The position numbers and the translations under genes are program-made. Shown in pieces: positions 7,585 to 18,354 of a stretch of DNA of 50,225 nt. The notes below the pieces were generated by a model, which searched no databases, was not told where the DNA came from, and saw only the letters and a list, made by a program, of their open reading frames with translations. Position 1 is the first letter of the stretch. Every line of letters begins with the position of its first letter. The stretch comes from CAZYBO01 sp964645205 (GTDB lineage Bacteria; Pseudomonadota; Alphaproteobacteria; Rickettsiales; SXRF01), in contig CAZYBO010000009.1 in the NCBI GenBank assembly GCA_964645205.1, forward strand, positions 1-50,225. The letters run 5' to 3'.

Positions 7585-8292
7585 ATGCACACCTTCGCAT
7601 CGCCCGCGCGCTTCGTGCGCCTTTCGGACAAGCTCCTGCCGTGGCTGGCGGCGCTGACGGCGCTGCTGCTGGGCGCTGGGCTGGTGGAGGCGCTGTGGCT
7701 TTCGCCGCCGGATTACCAGCAGGGCGACACGGTGCGGATCATGTATGTGCATGTGCCTGCCGCGTGGATGTCGATGATGGTCTATAGCGTGATGGCAGCC
7801 GCCAGCGCTTCTTTTTTGATATGGAAACATCCGCTGGCCGATATTGCCGCCCGTGCAAGCGCCCCGCTGGGGGCGGGGTTCACGCTGGTAACGCTCGTGA
7901 CCGGCTCGTTGTGGGGCAAACCGATGTGGGGCGCGTGGTGGGTGTGGGATGCGCGATTGACCTCGGTGCTGGTGCTATTTTTCTTGTATATCGGCTATAT
8001 CGCCCTGTCCGACGCCTACGCGCATATCGAACGTGGGAAAAAACTTTGCGCGGTGCTGGCGCTGGTGGGTTTCGTGAATATTCCTGTGATTCGCTTTTCG
8101 GTGGAATGGTGGAACACGCTGCACCAGCCTGCCAGCATCATCCGCAGCGGCGGCGTCGCTATCGACGGTTCCATGCTTGCGCCCTTGTTGCTGATGGGCG
8201 CGGGATTCACCTGTTTTTACCTGACCTTACTGGCCGTGCGCATGAAAGCAGCGTTACTGGAGCAAAAAATCCGCCGGATGCGGTTTAGTTGA
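7585..8292 (+). CDS. ccmC: Heme exporter protein CcmC
   Basis: Inner-membrane heme-handling protein that delivers heme to the CcmE chaperone in system I cytochrome c maturation. The 235-residue protein has six hydrophobic segments. It carries the tryptophan-rich heme motif WGAWWVWDARLT between flanking conserved histidines (MYVHVPAAW and WWNTLHQPAS). The true ATG lies one base after the stop of the SIMPL gene; the longer frame overlaps that gene without similarity. No other ccm genes lie nearby, so the maturation genes are dispersed, as in several alphaproteobacteria. Confidence 0.95.
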   Translation: MHTFASPARFVRLSDKLLPWLAALTALLLGAGLVEALWLSPPDYQQGDTVRIMYVHVPAAWMSMMVYSVMAAASASFLIWKHPLADIAARASAPLGAGFTLVTLVTGSLWGKPMWGAWWVWDARLTSVLVLFFLYIGYIALSDAYAHIERGKKLCAVLALVGFVNIPVIRFSVEWWNTLHQPASIIRSGGVAIDGSMLAPLLLMGAGFTCFYLTLLAVRMKAALLEQKIRRMRFS

Positions 8293-8361
8293 GGGTTGAT
8301 ACTTGATATTCGATGGTTTATATAGCGAACCCTGATCCATAACCAAACGCCAGAAACCGCC

Positions 8362-8700
8362 ATGACCTTCGTTGTTACCGATGCCTGCGTAAAATGCAAA
8401 TACACCGATTGCGTGGAAGTATGCCCCGTGGATTGCTTCTATGAGGGTGAAAATATGCTGGTTATCAACCCTGACGAGTGTATCGATTGCGGCGTGTGCG
8501 AACCCGAATGCCCGGCGGAAGCTATTCACCCCGAATCCGACGAACTGTTGAAATGGGTAGAAGTTAACCGCGAATATGCCGCCAAATGGCCGAATCTTAC
8601 GGTCAAAAAGCCCGCAGACCCTGATGCAGACAGCTTTAAAGGGCAGTCCGGCAAGTTTGAAACCCTCTTTAGCCCGAATCCGGGTGAGGGCAATAAGTAA
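8362..8700 (+). CDS. fdxA: 7Fe ferredoxin FdxA
   Basis: A small cytosolic electron carrier with one [3Fe-4S] and one [4Fe-4S] cluster. The 112-residue product begins MTFVVTDACVKCKYTDCVEVCPVDCFYEG and has the second motif CIDCGVCEPECPAEAI, the standard cysteine arrangement of the FdxA group. The C-terminal 50 residues without cysteines (WVEVNREYAAKWPNLT, ending in a hydrophilic tail) are also typical. It is 69 bases after ccmC. The next gene, carD, often neighbours fdxA in alphaproteobacteria. Confidence 0.95.
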   Translation: MTFVVTDACVKCKYTDCVEVCPVDCFYEGENMLVINPDECIDCGVCEPECPAEAIHPESDELLKWVEVNREYAAKWPNLTVKKPADPDADSFKGQSGKFETLFSPNPGEGNK

Positions 8701-8877
8701 ACACCCAACTAACTTGTTTTCTTTTTGTTAATAATGTGGTAGGTTAGCGTCTGTCTTGGATGGAGCCACATCTTATAGTGTGTCCATCGGCTTTAAACAC
8801 CATATGTAGCTTTCTGCTATGCGTGTTGCGGATAGAGCGGGTCACCGCATAACTTTATTAGTGAGTTAGGGAATACT

Positions 8878-9720
8878 ATGCCAAAGAAAATAGCGCCGAA
8901 GGCAAAAAAAATTCAGAAATCGAAGCAACCGGTAAAAGCCGCCAAAGCTCGTAAATCCGCACAGGCTAAAAAGCCCGTAGCTAAAAAAGCCGCCGTGAAA
9001 AAAGCGGTAGCGAAGAAAATCGTTGCTGTAAAGGCGCCCGCTAAAAAGCCGCAGGCTGTAAAGAAATTGCAGGCCGTGCAGAAAAACCAGGCTGTTCGCA
9101 AGCCCGTAGCCGCACCCGTGCAGAAGCAGCAGGTGCAGGTTCAGGTTCAGGCGAAAGCTGCCGTGGTTGCAGTGGCCGCGCCCAAGGGCGCTGATAATAA
9201 AACGCTGTACAAGGTCAACAACTATGTCGTGTACCCCACGCATGGCGTTGGCAAGATCATCGCGCAGGAAACGCAGATGATCGGCGACGTGGAACTGAAA
9301 ATGCTCGTTATCTCGTTTGAAAAAGACAAGATGACGCTGCGCGTGCCGATGCACCGCGCCACTGCAGCGGGTCTCCGCCCGATCAGCACCGGCGATCAGA
9401 TGAAGCAGGTGTTCGTTACGCTGAAAAGCCGCGCGCGCACCAGCCGTGGCATGTGGTCGCGCCGTGCGCAGGAATACGAAACCAAGATCAATTCCGGCAG
9501 CGTGCTCTCGGTTGCAGAAGTCGTCCGCGACCTGCACCAGAATGTCGACCAGTCGGAACGTTCCTATTCTGAACGCATGATTTATGAGTCGGCGCTTGCC
9601 CGCCTCGTGGGTGAACTTGCCGCAGCCGAGGCCACCGACCACAAAACCGCGACGGATAAGCTGATGAAGCTCCTGCGCGCAAAAGTGGCCGCCGCCGCAG
9701 CCGCAAAAGAAGCCGCATAA
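8878..9720 (+). CDS. carD: CarD-family RNA polymerase-binding regulator with long Lys/Ala-rich N-terminal tail
   Basis: CarD/CdnL proteins bind the RNA polymerase beta subunit and stabilise open promoter complexes. Residues from about 110 onward match the family: YKVNNYVVYPTHGVGKIIAQE (Tudor-like RNAP-interaction domain), then the helical DNA-binding domain (MWSRRAQEYETKINSGSVLSVAEVVRDL; SYSERMIYESALARLVGELA). The first 105 or so residues are low complexity, with repeated AKK, KKA and PVAKKA units then Gln/Val repeats (QKQQVQVQVQ), resembling a histone H1 tail. At 280 residues it is about 110 longer than ordinary family members. The tail shares the frame and begins at an ATG after a purine-rich stretch, so it appears to be genuinely translated. 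A terminator follows. Confidence 0.9.
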   Translation: MPKKIAPKAKKIQKSKQPVKAAKARKSAQAKKPVAKKAAVKKAVAKKIVAVKAPAKKPQAVKKLQAVQKNQAVRKPVAAPVQKQQVQVQVQAKAAVVAVAAPKGADNKTLYKVNNYVVYPTHGVGKIIAQETQMIGDVELKMLVISFEKDKMTLRVPMHRATAAGLRPISTGDQMKQVFVTLKSRARTSRGMWSRRAQEYETKINSGSVLSVAEVVRDLHQNVDQSERSYSERMIYESALARLVGELAAAEATDHKTATDKLMKLLRAKVAAAAAAKEAA

Positions 9721-9738
9721 GGCAATCAGGATAAACGC

Positions 9739-9763
9739 AAAGGCCGGGCATTGCCCGGCCTTT
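9739..9763 (+). terminator. Rho-independent terminator after carD
   Basis: AAAGGCCGGGC, a 3-base loop and GCCCGGCCTTT form an 11-bp stem followed by TTTGTTGTTT. Confidence 0.85.
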
Positions 9764-9927
9764 GTTGTTTATGGCAGGGTTGTTCGTAAGCCGCCTGAAA
9801 ATCATGCGTTTATGCTATACGATTGTCATAAAACTGTCATTTGTCGAGAGCCGTAGGGTTCACATATAATCGCTCCCATTCTGCTTAGGCAGGCATAAAA
9901 AAATAAAAAATAACGCAGGGGATAAAC

Positions 9928-10341
9928 ATGAGCGACACGGAAGAAAAACTGGAGAATCCCGCCGAGCAGCAGGCACGGCAAAAACTTTTCAGGCCATTGA
10001 GCAAGGAGATTCCGGGGCTGACACTCAAGCATATCGTGTTCTCGCCTTATACAATCCCGGAAGAACCAGACGGAAAACAGAACCGTACGCACATCTATCT
10101 CGGCAATACGCCGCAACATGTTGCGGCGCTTAAAGCGGTGAAAGCCGCTACATGGGATGCCCTTGCCAAGAGCATGGATACCGCAACAGGCGCTTCCGTA
10201 AAAACGCTGGTGATCGATAAAGGCAACAGCGCGGAACTTATCTTCGACGGCACGATGAAAGACATAGCGGAGATGGATCAGAAGGCTTTCAACGCGGCGC
10301 TGAAGAAACACCTTCCGCAGGGCCAGAAAGCCAAGGCGTAA
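9928..10341 (+). CDS. Hypothetical protein
   Basis: A 137-residue hydrophilic protein of unknown family. ATG follows AGGGGATA at about 6 bases. The middle (LTLKHIVFSPYTI; RTHIYLGNTPQHVAALKAVKAATWDALAKSM) and the following strand-like segment (VKTLVIDKGNSAELIFDG) suggest a small alpha/beta fold with a basic tail (KKHLPQGQKAKA). There is no signal peptide. It stands alone between the carD terminator and converging uvrA (8-base gap). Confidence 0.6.
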   Translation: MSDTEEKLENPAEQQARQKLFRPLSKEIPGLTLKHIVFSPYTIPEEPDGKQNRTHIYLGNTPQHVAALKAVKAATWDALAKSMDTATGASVKTLVIDKGNSAELIFDGTMKDIAEMDQKAFNAALKKHLPQGQKAKA

Positions 10342-10349
10342 CGCAGTCG

Positions 10350-13220
<2,871 letters not shown>

Positions 13221-13246
13221 AAAACTCCCGGTTTTGCGAAGCGGGG

Positions 13247-13274
13247 ACTATAGCAATTTATTACTGGCGTGTAA
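13247..13274 (-). promoter_or_regulatory. Candidate sigma-70 promoter for uvrA
   Basis: Read on the minus strand: TTACAC, 16 bases, TATAGT, about 27 bases upstream of the uvrA start codon, giving a very short leader. Confidence 0.45.
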
Positions 13275-13327
13275 CCTATTTTTACGCTTAGTATGAACGT
13301 CCAAGACAAATAACATAGGGGGATAAT

Positions 13328-13795
13328 ATGGCAGGCAGCGTCAATAAGGTAATTTTGGTAGGAAATCTCGGAAAAGACCCGGAAATTCGCTCCACACAGG
13401 ACGGCAAGGAAATCGCCAACCTCACCATCGCTACGTCGGAATCGTGGAAAGACCGTTCCAGCGGCGAGCGCAAGGAAAAGACCGAATGGCACCGCGTGGT
13501 GATTTTCAGCGACGGGCTGGTCAATATCGCCAAGCAATATTTGAAAAAAGGCGCGAAAGTGTACATCGAAGGCCAACTCCAGACCCGCAAATGGACGGAT
13601 AAGGACGGCCACGAGAAATACAGCACCGAAGTCGTGCTGTCGAATTTCAACTCCACCCTCACCATGCTTGATGGCCGCAGCGGGGGTGAAAGCGCGGGCG
13701 GAAGCTATAATCAGGGAGCATCCGCGTCGTCCTCATACAACCAGCCTGCCTCGAAACAGGCGTCCGAACTGCTGGACGACGAAATTCCGTTCTAA
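13328..13795 (+). CDS. ssb: Single-stranded DNA-binding protein
   Basis: OB-fold protein that coats single-stranded DNA in replication and repair. The 155-residue product starts MAGSVNKVILVGNLGKDPEIR and continues with the conserved TEWHRVVIFSDGLVNIAKQYLKKGAKVYIEGQLQTRKW. After a Gly/Ser/Gln linker it ends in the protein-interaction tip LLDDEIPF. ATG follows AGGGGGATA. The uvrA/ssb divergent pair is a common arrangement. The next gene starts 11 bases later. Confidence 0.98.
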   Translation: MAGSVNKVILVGNLGKDPEIRSTQDGKEIANLTIATSESWKDRSSGERKEKTEWHRVVIFSDGLVNIAKQYLKKGAKVYIEGQLQTRKWTDKDGHEKYSTEVVLSNFNSTLTMLDGRSGGESAGGSYNQGASASSSYNQPASKQASELLDDEIPF

Positions 13796-13806
13796 GAAAC
13801 CACACC

Positions 13807-14373
13807 ATGGCGGCCAAAAAAAAATCCCTCACCATGCGGCAGGTCAAGCTGCTGTGGGCGCATGCCGAAGTGCGCAGCCCGCGCTGGCGGGCGATCTTTG
13901 GCAAGCAACTGGGCGATGATTTGTGCCGCAAGGCCGAATCCCTTGATCCAGAGCAGTTGAGCGAGGAGGAGCAGAACAAGCTCATTCGCGCGCTGGAGCA
14001 GCGCCGCACCGATCTGGTGCCGCGCTACGTGGAAACCGCAGGCCGTTTCGAGTTCGTTACGCTTACCCCGGAAAAAATCGCCAAGCTCTACCTCATTCCC
14101 GAGATGTGGAAAGAGAAAATTACCTTTGAAAAATACATCAGCTACGAGGTGAGCCCGCTTTCGCTGCACGATCCGCGCGCATTCGCCAACCAGATCCTCA
14201 CGCGCCCCGGTTTCCCGCCGCCGCTGCACGGCCACCCGATGATCTTCCGTCAAAAGGGCGTAAAAGGCGATATGCTGTTCGAGGGTTTTACCCGTTGTAC
14301 CGTATTCCTCAAACGCCATCAGCAGGGCATGGACGTGCCGCCGGTGGAAGCGGTGTTATGCGTAAAGGAGTGA
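13807..14373 (+). CDS. Hypothetical protein, probable ssb operon member
   Basis: A 188-residue basic, soluble protein I do not recognise. It begins MAAKKKSLTMRQVKLLWAHAEVRSPRWRAIFGKQL, has an acidic helical stretch (LDPEQLSEEEQNKLIRALEQRR) and a C-terminal half with conserved-looking turns (SYEVSPLSLHDPRAFANQIL; PGFPPPLHGHPMIFRQKG). It starts 11 bases after ssb on the same strand, so co-transcription is likely and a link to DNA metabolism is possible, but this is inference. A short hairpin (ATTCCTG / CAGGAAT) follows its stop without a T run. Confidence 0.65.
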   Translation: MAAKKKSLTMRQVKLLWAHAEVRSPRWRAIFGKQLGDDLCRKAESLDPEQLSEEEQNKLIRALEQRRTDLVPRYVETAGRFEFVTLTPEKIAKLYLIPEMWKEKITFEKYISYEVSPLSLHDPRAFANQILTRPGFPPPLHGHPMIFRQKGVKGDMLFEGFTRCTVFLKRHQQGMDVPPVEAVLCVKE

Positions 14374-14470
14374 TTCCTGTCTTGCAGGAATGACGGAGGA
14401 AAAGGTTTATTGGAGGCAAATTAGCGGTAAACGTCCTGCGATTTTTTATTTTTTTTGTAGTGCCGTGTCG

Positions 14471-14809
14471 CTAAATCGCGTCGGCGCCGCGTTCGCCGGT
14501 GCGGATGCGGATAGCGTCTTCGATCGGGGTGATGAATATTTTCCCGTCTCCGATGCGGCCGGTGCGCGCGGCGTTGATGATGGCATCAACCGTGCGATCG
14601 ACCATTTTATCCTCAATCACGACCTCAATTTTTATTTTGGGGAGGAAATCTACGACATATTCCGCACCCCGGTATAGCTCGGTGTGTCCTTTTTGGCGGC
14701 CGAAACCACGCGCTTCGGTCACCGTGATGCCCTGCAAGCCGATTTCCTGCAGCGCTTCTTTGACATCATCGAGTTTGAAAGGCTTAACAATCGCTTCGAT
14801 TTTCTTCAT
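14471..14809 (-). CDS. glnB: Nitrogen regulatory protein P-II
   Basis: A trimeric signal protein that senses 2-oxoglutarate, ATP/ADP and, via uridylylation, glutamine, and that controls GlnE and nitrogen regulators. The 112 residues are the family length. The T-loop RGAEYVVDFLPK places the uridylylated Tyr at position 51. Both signature regions are present: the first ends at that loop and the second is TGRIGDGKIFI. ATG follows GGAGAG. Neither glnA nor amtB is adjacent, so whether it behaves as GlnB or GlnK cannot be settled from context; the sequence alone favours P-II in general. Confidence 0.96.
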   Translation of the reverse strand: MKKIEAIVKPFKLDDVKEALQEIGLQGITVTEARGFGRQKGHTELYRGAEYVVDFLPKIKIEVVIEDKMVDRTVDAIINAARTGRIGDGKIFITPIEDAIRIRTGERGADAI

Positions 14810-14961
14810 GCAAACTCTCCTTTCAAAAACTTTGCACGAATAGCTTTAGTAGTCCCGTGCCAGAATGCAACTTGAATTTACCCTGTTGCGCTTGACTTAG
14901 GTTAAGGATTGCTCCATTAAAGCGCGGTAGAAACACCGGTATCAATAGTTGTAGAAACCAT

Positions 14962-15456
14962 ATGAAGCCGCAACCGAAAATACAGTCCATCAGTGCAGGC
15001 GCGCAGACCGCCGCGTATCTTAATGCCGTACTTGCCAATGAACTGGCAGGCATCAACCAGTATTTTCTCCACGCACGCATTCTCAAGCATATGGGGTTCA
15101 TGAAGCTCGCCGATTTCGAGTACCGCGAATCCATCGATGAGATGAAGCATGCCGACCAGCTTATCAACCGCATTCTTTTCCTCGGCGCACGCCCGAATCT
15201 GCAACAGAACGTCACGACATCGATCGGCGAAACGGTGCCTGGCATACTTGCCGCCGATCTTGCGCTGGAAGACGCAGCACGTGACGATTTGAAAGCCGCC
15301 ATTGCTTTTTGCGAAGGTGAGGGCAACGATCCGGCCACGGCTTCGATGTTGCTGTCCATCCTCGAGAGCGAGGATCACCATGTGCAGTTCATCCGCACGC
15401 AGCTTAATCTGATTGACACGATGGGGATCACCGCGTACCTACAAACGCAGGTTTGA
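14962..15456 (+). CDS. bfr: Bacterioferritin
   Basis: Heme-containing iron-storage protein forming a 24-subunit cage. The 164-residue product has the diiron ligands expected for Bfr: Glu in NELAGINQYF, Glu and His in ESIDEMKHAD, Glu in DLALEDA and Glu/His in ESEDHH. The Met in DEMKH corresponds to the heme ligand Met52 of E. coli Bfr. LHARI, INRILFLGARPNLQ and the C-terminal MGITAYLQTQV are also family-typical. It is followed by a palindromic repeat and an exported cyclophilin. Confidence 0.95.
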   Translation: MKPQPKIQSISAGAQTAAYLNAVLANELAGINQYFLHARILKHMGFMKLADFEYRESIDEMKHADQLINRILFLGARPNLQQNVTTSIGETVPGILAADLALEDAARDDLKAAIAFCEGEGNDPATASMLLSILESEDHHVQFIRTQLNLIDTMGITAYLQTQV

Positions 15457-15462
15457 TTAACC

Positions 15463-15528
15463 GTCATCCTGAGCGTAGCGAAGGATCTAAAGCAAGATCC
15501 TTCAGTCGCTTCGCTCCTTCAGGATGAC
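15463..15528. repeat. Dispersed palindromic repeat (TCATCCTGAG type), copy 2
   Basis: GTCATCCTGAGCGTAGCGAA at one end and complementary CTCCTTCAGGATGAC at the other, with inner AGGATCT/AGATCCT arms, form a 66-bp palindrome related to the copy at 4341-4415. It fills the gap between bfr and the cyclophilin gene and could act as a transcript-end structure. Confidence 0.85.
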
Positions 15529-15545
15529 AAGATGAGGAAAAATGT

Positions 15546-16088
15546 ATGATCCGCACGCTGCTTGCAACGCTCACCTTTATTTTCGGAGTTTCGACCATGG
15601 CTAATGCCGCCGATTTAGAAAATACATTGTACATGGATTTGAAGGATGGCCGCGTGGTCATCGAAATGCGCCCCGACCTTGCGCCGAACCATGTGAAACG
15701 CATCAAGGAATTGGCGCGCAAAGGCTTCTATGACGGTATCGTGTTCCACCGCGTGATCGACGGCTTCATGGCGCAGACCGGCGACCCGACAGGCACCGGC
15801 AACGGCGGCTCCGGCCAGAAACTCAAGGCGGAATTCAGCAAGGAACCGCACCGCCGCGGTGTCGTATCCATGGCACGTCCGGGCGACATTAACGGCGGCG
15901 ACAGCCAGTTCTTCATCGTGCTCGCCGATTCCACCTATCTCGACGGGCAGTATACCGTGTGGGGTCAGGTGACTTCGGGTATGGAATTCGTCGATAAAAT
16001 CAAAAAAGGCGATAAGCGTGACAACGGCTCCGTCACCAGCCCCGACAAGATGATAAAAGTTCAGGTGGCCGCCGACGTTAAAGAGTAG
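15546..16088 (+). CDS. Exported peptidyl-prolyl cis-trans isomerase, cyclophilin type
   Basis: Catalyses proline isomerisation during protein folding. The 180-residue product has a signal peptide (MIRTLLATLTFIFGVSTMANA), so a periplasmic location is likely. It then carries the cyclophilin core: YDGIVFHRVIDGFMAQTGDPTGTG, GVVSMAR, DSQFFIVL and YTVWGQVTSGM. The catalytic Arg (in FHRV), Phe/Gln (FMAQ) and the substrate-pocket residues are present. It is similar to PpiA. Two bases separate it from the queA start. Confidence 0.93.
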   Translation: MIRTLLATLTFIFGVSTMANAADLENTLYMDLKDGRVVIEMRPDLAPNHVKRIKELARKGFYDGIVFHRVIDGFMAQTGDPTGTGNGGSGQKLKAEFSKEPHRRGVVSMARPGDINGGDSQFFIVLADSTYLDGQYTVWGQVTSGMEFVDKIKKGDKRDNGSVTSPDKMIKVQVAADVKE

Positions 16089-16090
16089 CG

Positions 16091-17245
16091 TTGAAAACCT
16101 CGCTTTTCGATTTCGATCTTCCCGATTCCCTGATTGCCGCAACCCCGGCGTTCCCGCGTGACAGCGCGCGGATGCTGGTGGTGCGGCAATCGTTTCATGA
16201 TGCGGCCATTGCCGATTTTCCGTCTTTCCTGAAGCCGAACGACATTGTGGTGTTTAACGACACCAAGGTGCTGCCTGCGCGGTTGCTGGGTAAGCGAGGC
16301 GAGGCGGGGGTGGAGATTTTATTGCATAAGAAATTATCCTCCCCCCGACCTTTAAATACCCCCTCTCCCCTTGTGGGAGAGGGCAGGGAGAGGGGGCTGT
16401 CTCCACAATCTCATGCGTTGATGGTTCCCCCTCTCCCCAACCCTCTCCCACAAGGGGAGAGGGAGCATGAATATTGGTCGTGCTTTGCCAAACCCGCGAA
16501 GAAACTGAAGCTGGGCGATACGGTTGCCTTCGCCGCCGATTTTTCCGCCATCGTGGAAGAAAAATGCGAGGACGGGCAGGTGGTGCTGCGGTTTGCACAG
16601 GACGGGTTTTCCGCGAAGCTGGCGCAATACGGGCTGATGCCATTGCCACCGTATATTGAGAAAAAACGCCATGCCGACAGCAGCGACGAAAGCACTTACC
16701 AGACCGTTTACGCTAAGCACGAAGGCTCTGTCGCCGCGCCCACGGCAGGGCTGCATTTTACGGAAGCGTTACTGCAAAAAATCGATGCGGTGGGGGCTAC
16801 GCGCACGCACGTCACGCTGCATGTGGGCGGCGGCACGTTCCTGCCGGTGAAAACTGACGATACGAACGACCATGTCATGCATAGCGAATGGGCGGAAATC
16901 AGCGAGGAAACCGCGCGAGCGATCAATAATGCGAAAGCGAAAGGCGGGCGCGTGATTGCGGTGGGGACTACGTCGCTGCGCACGCTGGAATCAGCCACCG
17001 ATGCGGCGGGCAGGGTGCAGCCTTTCTCGCAGGAGACGAATATTTTCATCACGCCCGGCTACCGGTTTAGATGCGTGGATGTGCTGCTGACGAATTTCCA
17101 CCTGCCGAAATCTACATTGTTTATGCTGGTGTCGGCGTTCTCCGGGCTGGAGACCATGCAGGCGGCGTATGCGCATGCTATCGCCAATAACTATCGTTTT
17201 TACTCGTACGGCGACGCCTGCCTGTTGTATAAGCAGGGCGTATGA
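16091..17245 (+). CDS. queA: S-adenosylmethionine:tRNA ribosyltransferase-isomerase QueA, with an in-frame repeat insertion
   Basis: Transfers and isomerises the ribosyl group of SAM to 7-aminomethyl-deazaguanine in tRNA, forming epoxyqueuosine. Family motifs are intact on both sides: FDLPDSLIAATP and DIVVFNDTKVLPARLLG early; MPLPPYI, YQTVYA, GSVAAPTAGLHFTE, THVTLHVGGGTFLPV, HSEWAEI, VIAVGTTSLRTLE and TNFHLPKSTL later. Between about residues 80 and 125 there is extra sequence (TPSPLVGEGRERG...PLPNPLPQGERE) encoded by a palindromic repeat. This lifts length to 384, against about 345-356 usually. The start is probably TTG. The stop overlaps tgt (ATGA). Confidence 0.93.
   Translation: MKTSLFDFDLPDSLIAATPAFPRDSARMLVVRQSFHDAAIADFPSFLKPNDIVVFNDTKVLPARLLGKRGEAGVEILLHKKLSSPRPLNTPSPLVGEGRERGLSPQSHALMVPPLPNPLPQGEREHEYWSCFAKPAKKLKLGDTVAFAADFSAIVEEKCEDGQVVLRFAQDGFSAKLAQYGLMPLPPYIEKKRHADSSDESTYQTVYAKHEGSVAAPTAGLHFTEALLQKIDAVGATRTHVTLHVGGGTFLPVKTDDTNDHVMHSEWAEISEETARAINNAKAKGGRVIAVGTTSLRTLESATDAAGRVQPFSQETNIFITPGYRFRCVDVLLTNFHLPKSTLFMLVSAFSGLETMQAAYAHAIANNYRFYSYGDACLLYKQGV
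16361..16463. repeat. Palindromic repeat inserted inside queA
   Basis: A 103-bp element bounded by perfect 23-bp inverted repeats (16361-16383 and 16441-16463; each of CCCTCTCCC...GGGAGAGGG form), with a second inner CT/GA-rich inverted pair (AGGGAGAGGGGG / CCCCCTCTCCCC). It matches the common intergenic palindromes whose translation reads PSPLVGEG...NPLPQGER. Here it lies in frame within queA and adds no stop codon. Confidence 0.9.
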
Positions 17246-18354
17246 TCACCATCTTCGCAAAAGACGGCCTCGCCCGCACCGGCATCGTATCCACCGCGCA
17301 CGGCGACATCCGCACGCCTGCGTTCATGCCTGTGGGCACGGCGGCTACCGTCAAGGGCATGCTGCCGGAATCGGTGCGCCAGACGGGGGCGGATATATTG
17401 CTCGGCAATACCTACCACCTTATGCTGCGGCCAACGGCGGAGCGCATCGCGCGGCTTGGCGGTTTGCACAAATTTATGAACTGGAACCGGCCGATCCTCA
17501 CCGATTCGGGTGGGTTCCAGGTGATGTCGCTGTCGAAATTACGGAAACTTGATGAGCAGGCGGTGACCTTCCAGTCGCATCTTGACGGCACGAGCTATAC
17601 GCTTTCTCCCGAACGCGCGATGGAGATTCAATATTTGCTCGGAAGCGACATAAGCATGGTGCTCGACGAATGCACGCCATACCCGGCCACGCAGCAGCAG
17701 GCGGCGGATTCGATGCGGCTTTCGATGCGCTGGGCGAAGCGGTCGAAGGATGCGTTTGTCGAACGTGAAGGGCATTCCGTGTTCGGCATCGTGCAAGGCA
17801 GCACCTATCCGGAATTGCGCGAAGAATCGTGTGCGGCGCTGAAAGCCATCGGCTTCGACGGCTACGCCGTGGGCGGGCTGGCGGTAGGCGAGGGGCAGCA
17901 GGTGATGTTCGACGTGCTGGATTTTACCTTGCCGCATTTGCCGAAAGACAAGCCGCGCTATCTCATGGGTGTGGGAAAACCCGACGATATTATCGGCGCG
18001 GTGCAGCGCGGGGTGGATATGTTCGATTGCGTGATTCCCACGCGCGCCGGGCGTTTCGCGCGCGCCTACACGCCGGAGGGCGAACGCAACATCAAGAACG
18101 CGCGCTATGCCGACGACGCCGCGCCGCTGGAGGAAGGCTGCCCGTGCCCGGCCTGCACGAGCTATAGCCGCGCCTACCTGAACCACCTGTTCAAGGCCGA
18201 TGAAATGCTCGGCGCGATGCTGCTGACATGGCACAACGTGACCTTCTACCAGCGGCTGATGCAGGGGCTGCGTGATGCGATCGCAGCGGGCAAGCTGGAC
18301 GATTTCGCTGCGCAATTTCTGGCGCGCTACCGGCCTGCGGAAACCGATGAGTAG
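17242..18354 (+). CDS. tgt: tRNA-guanine transglycosylase
   Basis: Exchanges guanine-34 of GUN-anticodon tRNAs for the preQ1 base, the step before QueA. At 370 residues it has normal bacterial Tgt length. Key motifs: TPAFMPVGTAATVKGM, ILLGNTYHLMLRP, the catalytic nucleophile region LTDSGGFQVMSL, DISMVLDECTPYP, GIVQGSTYPELREES, the second catalytic Asp in MFDCVIPTRAGRFARAYT, and the zinc site CPCPACTSYSRAYLNHLF with the later His in TWHN. The four-base ATGA overlap with queA implies coupled translation. Confidence 0.98.
   Translation: MITIFAKDGLARTGIVSTAHGDIRTPAFMPVGTAATVKGMLPESVRQTGADILLGNTYHLMLRPTAERIARLGGLHKFMNWNRPILTDSGGFQVMSLSKLRKLDEQAVTFQSHLDGTSYTLSPERAMEIQYLLGSDISMVLDECTPYPATQQQAADSMRLSMRWAKRSKDAFVEREGHSVFGIVQGSTYPELREESCAALKAIGFDGYAVGGLAVGEGQQVMFDVLDFTLPHLPKDKPRYLMGVGKPDDIIGAVQRGVDMFDCVIPTRAGRFARAYTPEGERNIKNARYADDAAPLEEGCPCPACTSYSRAYLNHLFKADEMLGAMLLTWHNVTFYQRLMQGLRDAIAAGKLDDFAAQFLARYRPAETDE

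Noticed and set aside
13221..13327. Possible LexA/SOS box between uvrA and ssb
   Set aside because: A GAAC occurs (near 13294) but no partner at the 7-base spacing expected for GAAC-N7-GAAC, and no other palindrome fits.
14810..14961. Sigma-54 promoter upstream of glnB
   Set aside because: On the minus strand TGGCAC is present, but the -12 position reads TACT rather than TTGC at the required spacing.
16254..16756. Minus-strand ORFs across the queA repeat
   Set aside because: They arise from the palindrome, which stays open in several frames; no coding evidence outside it.
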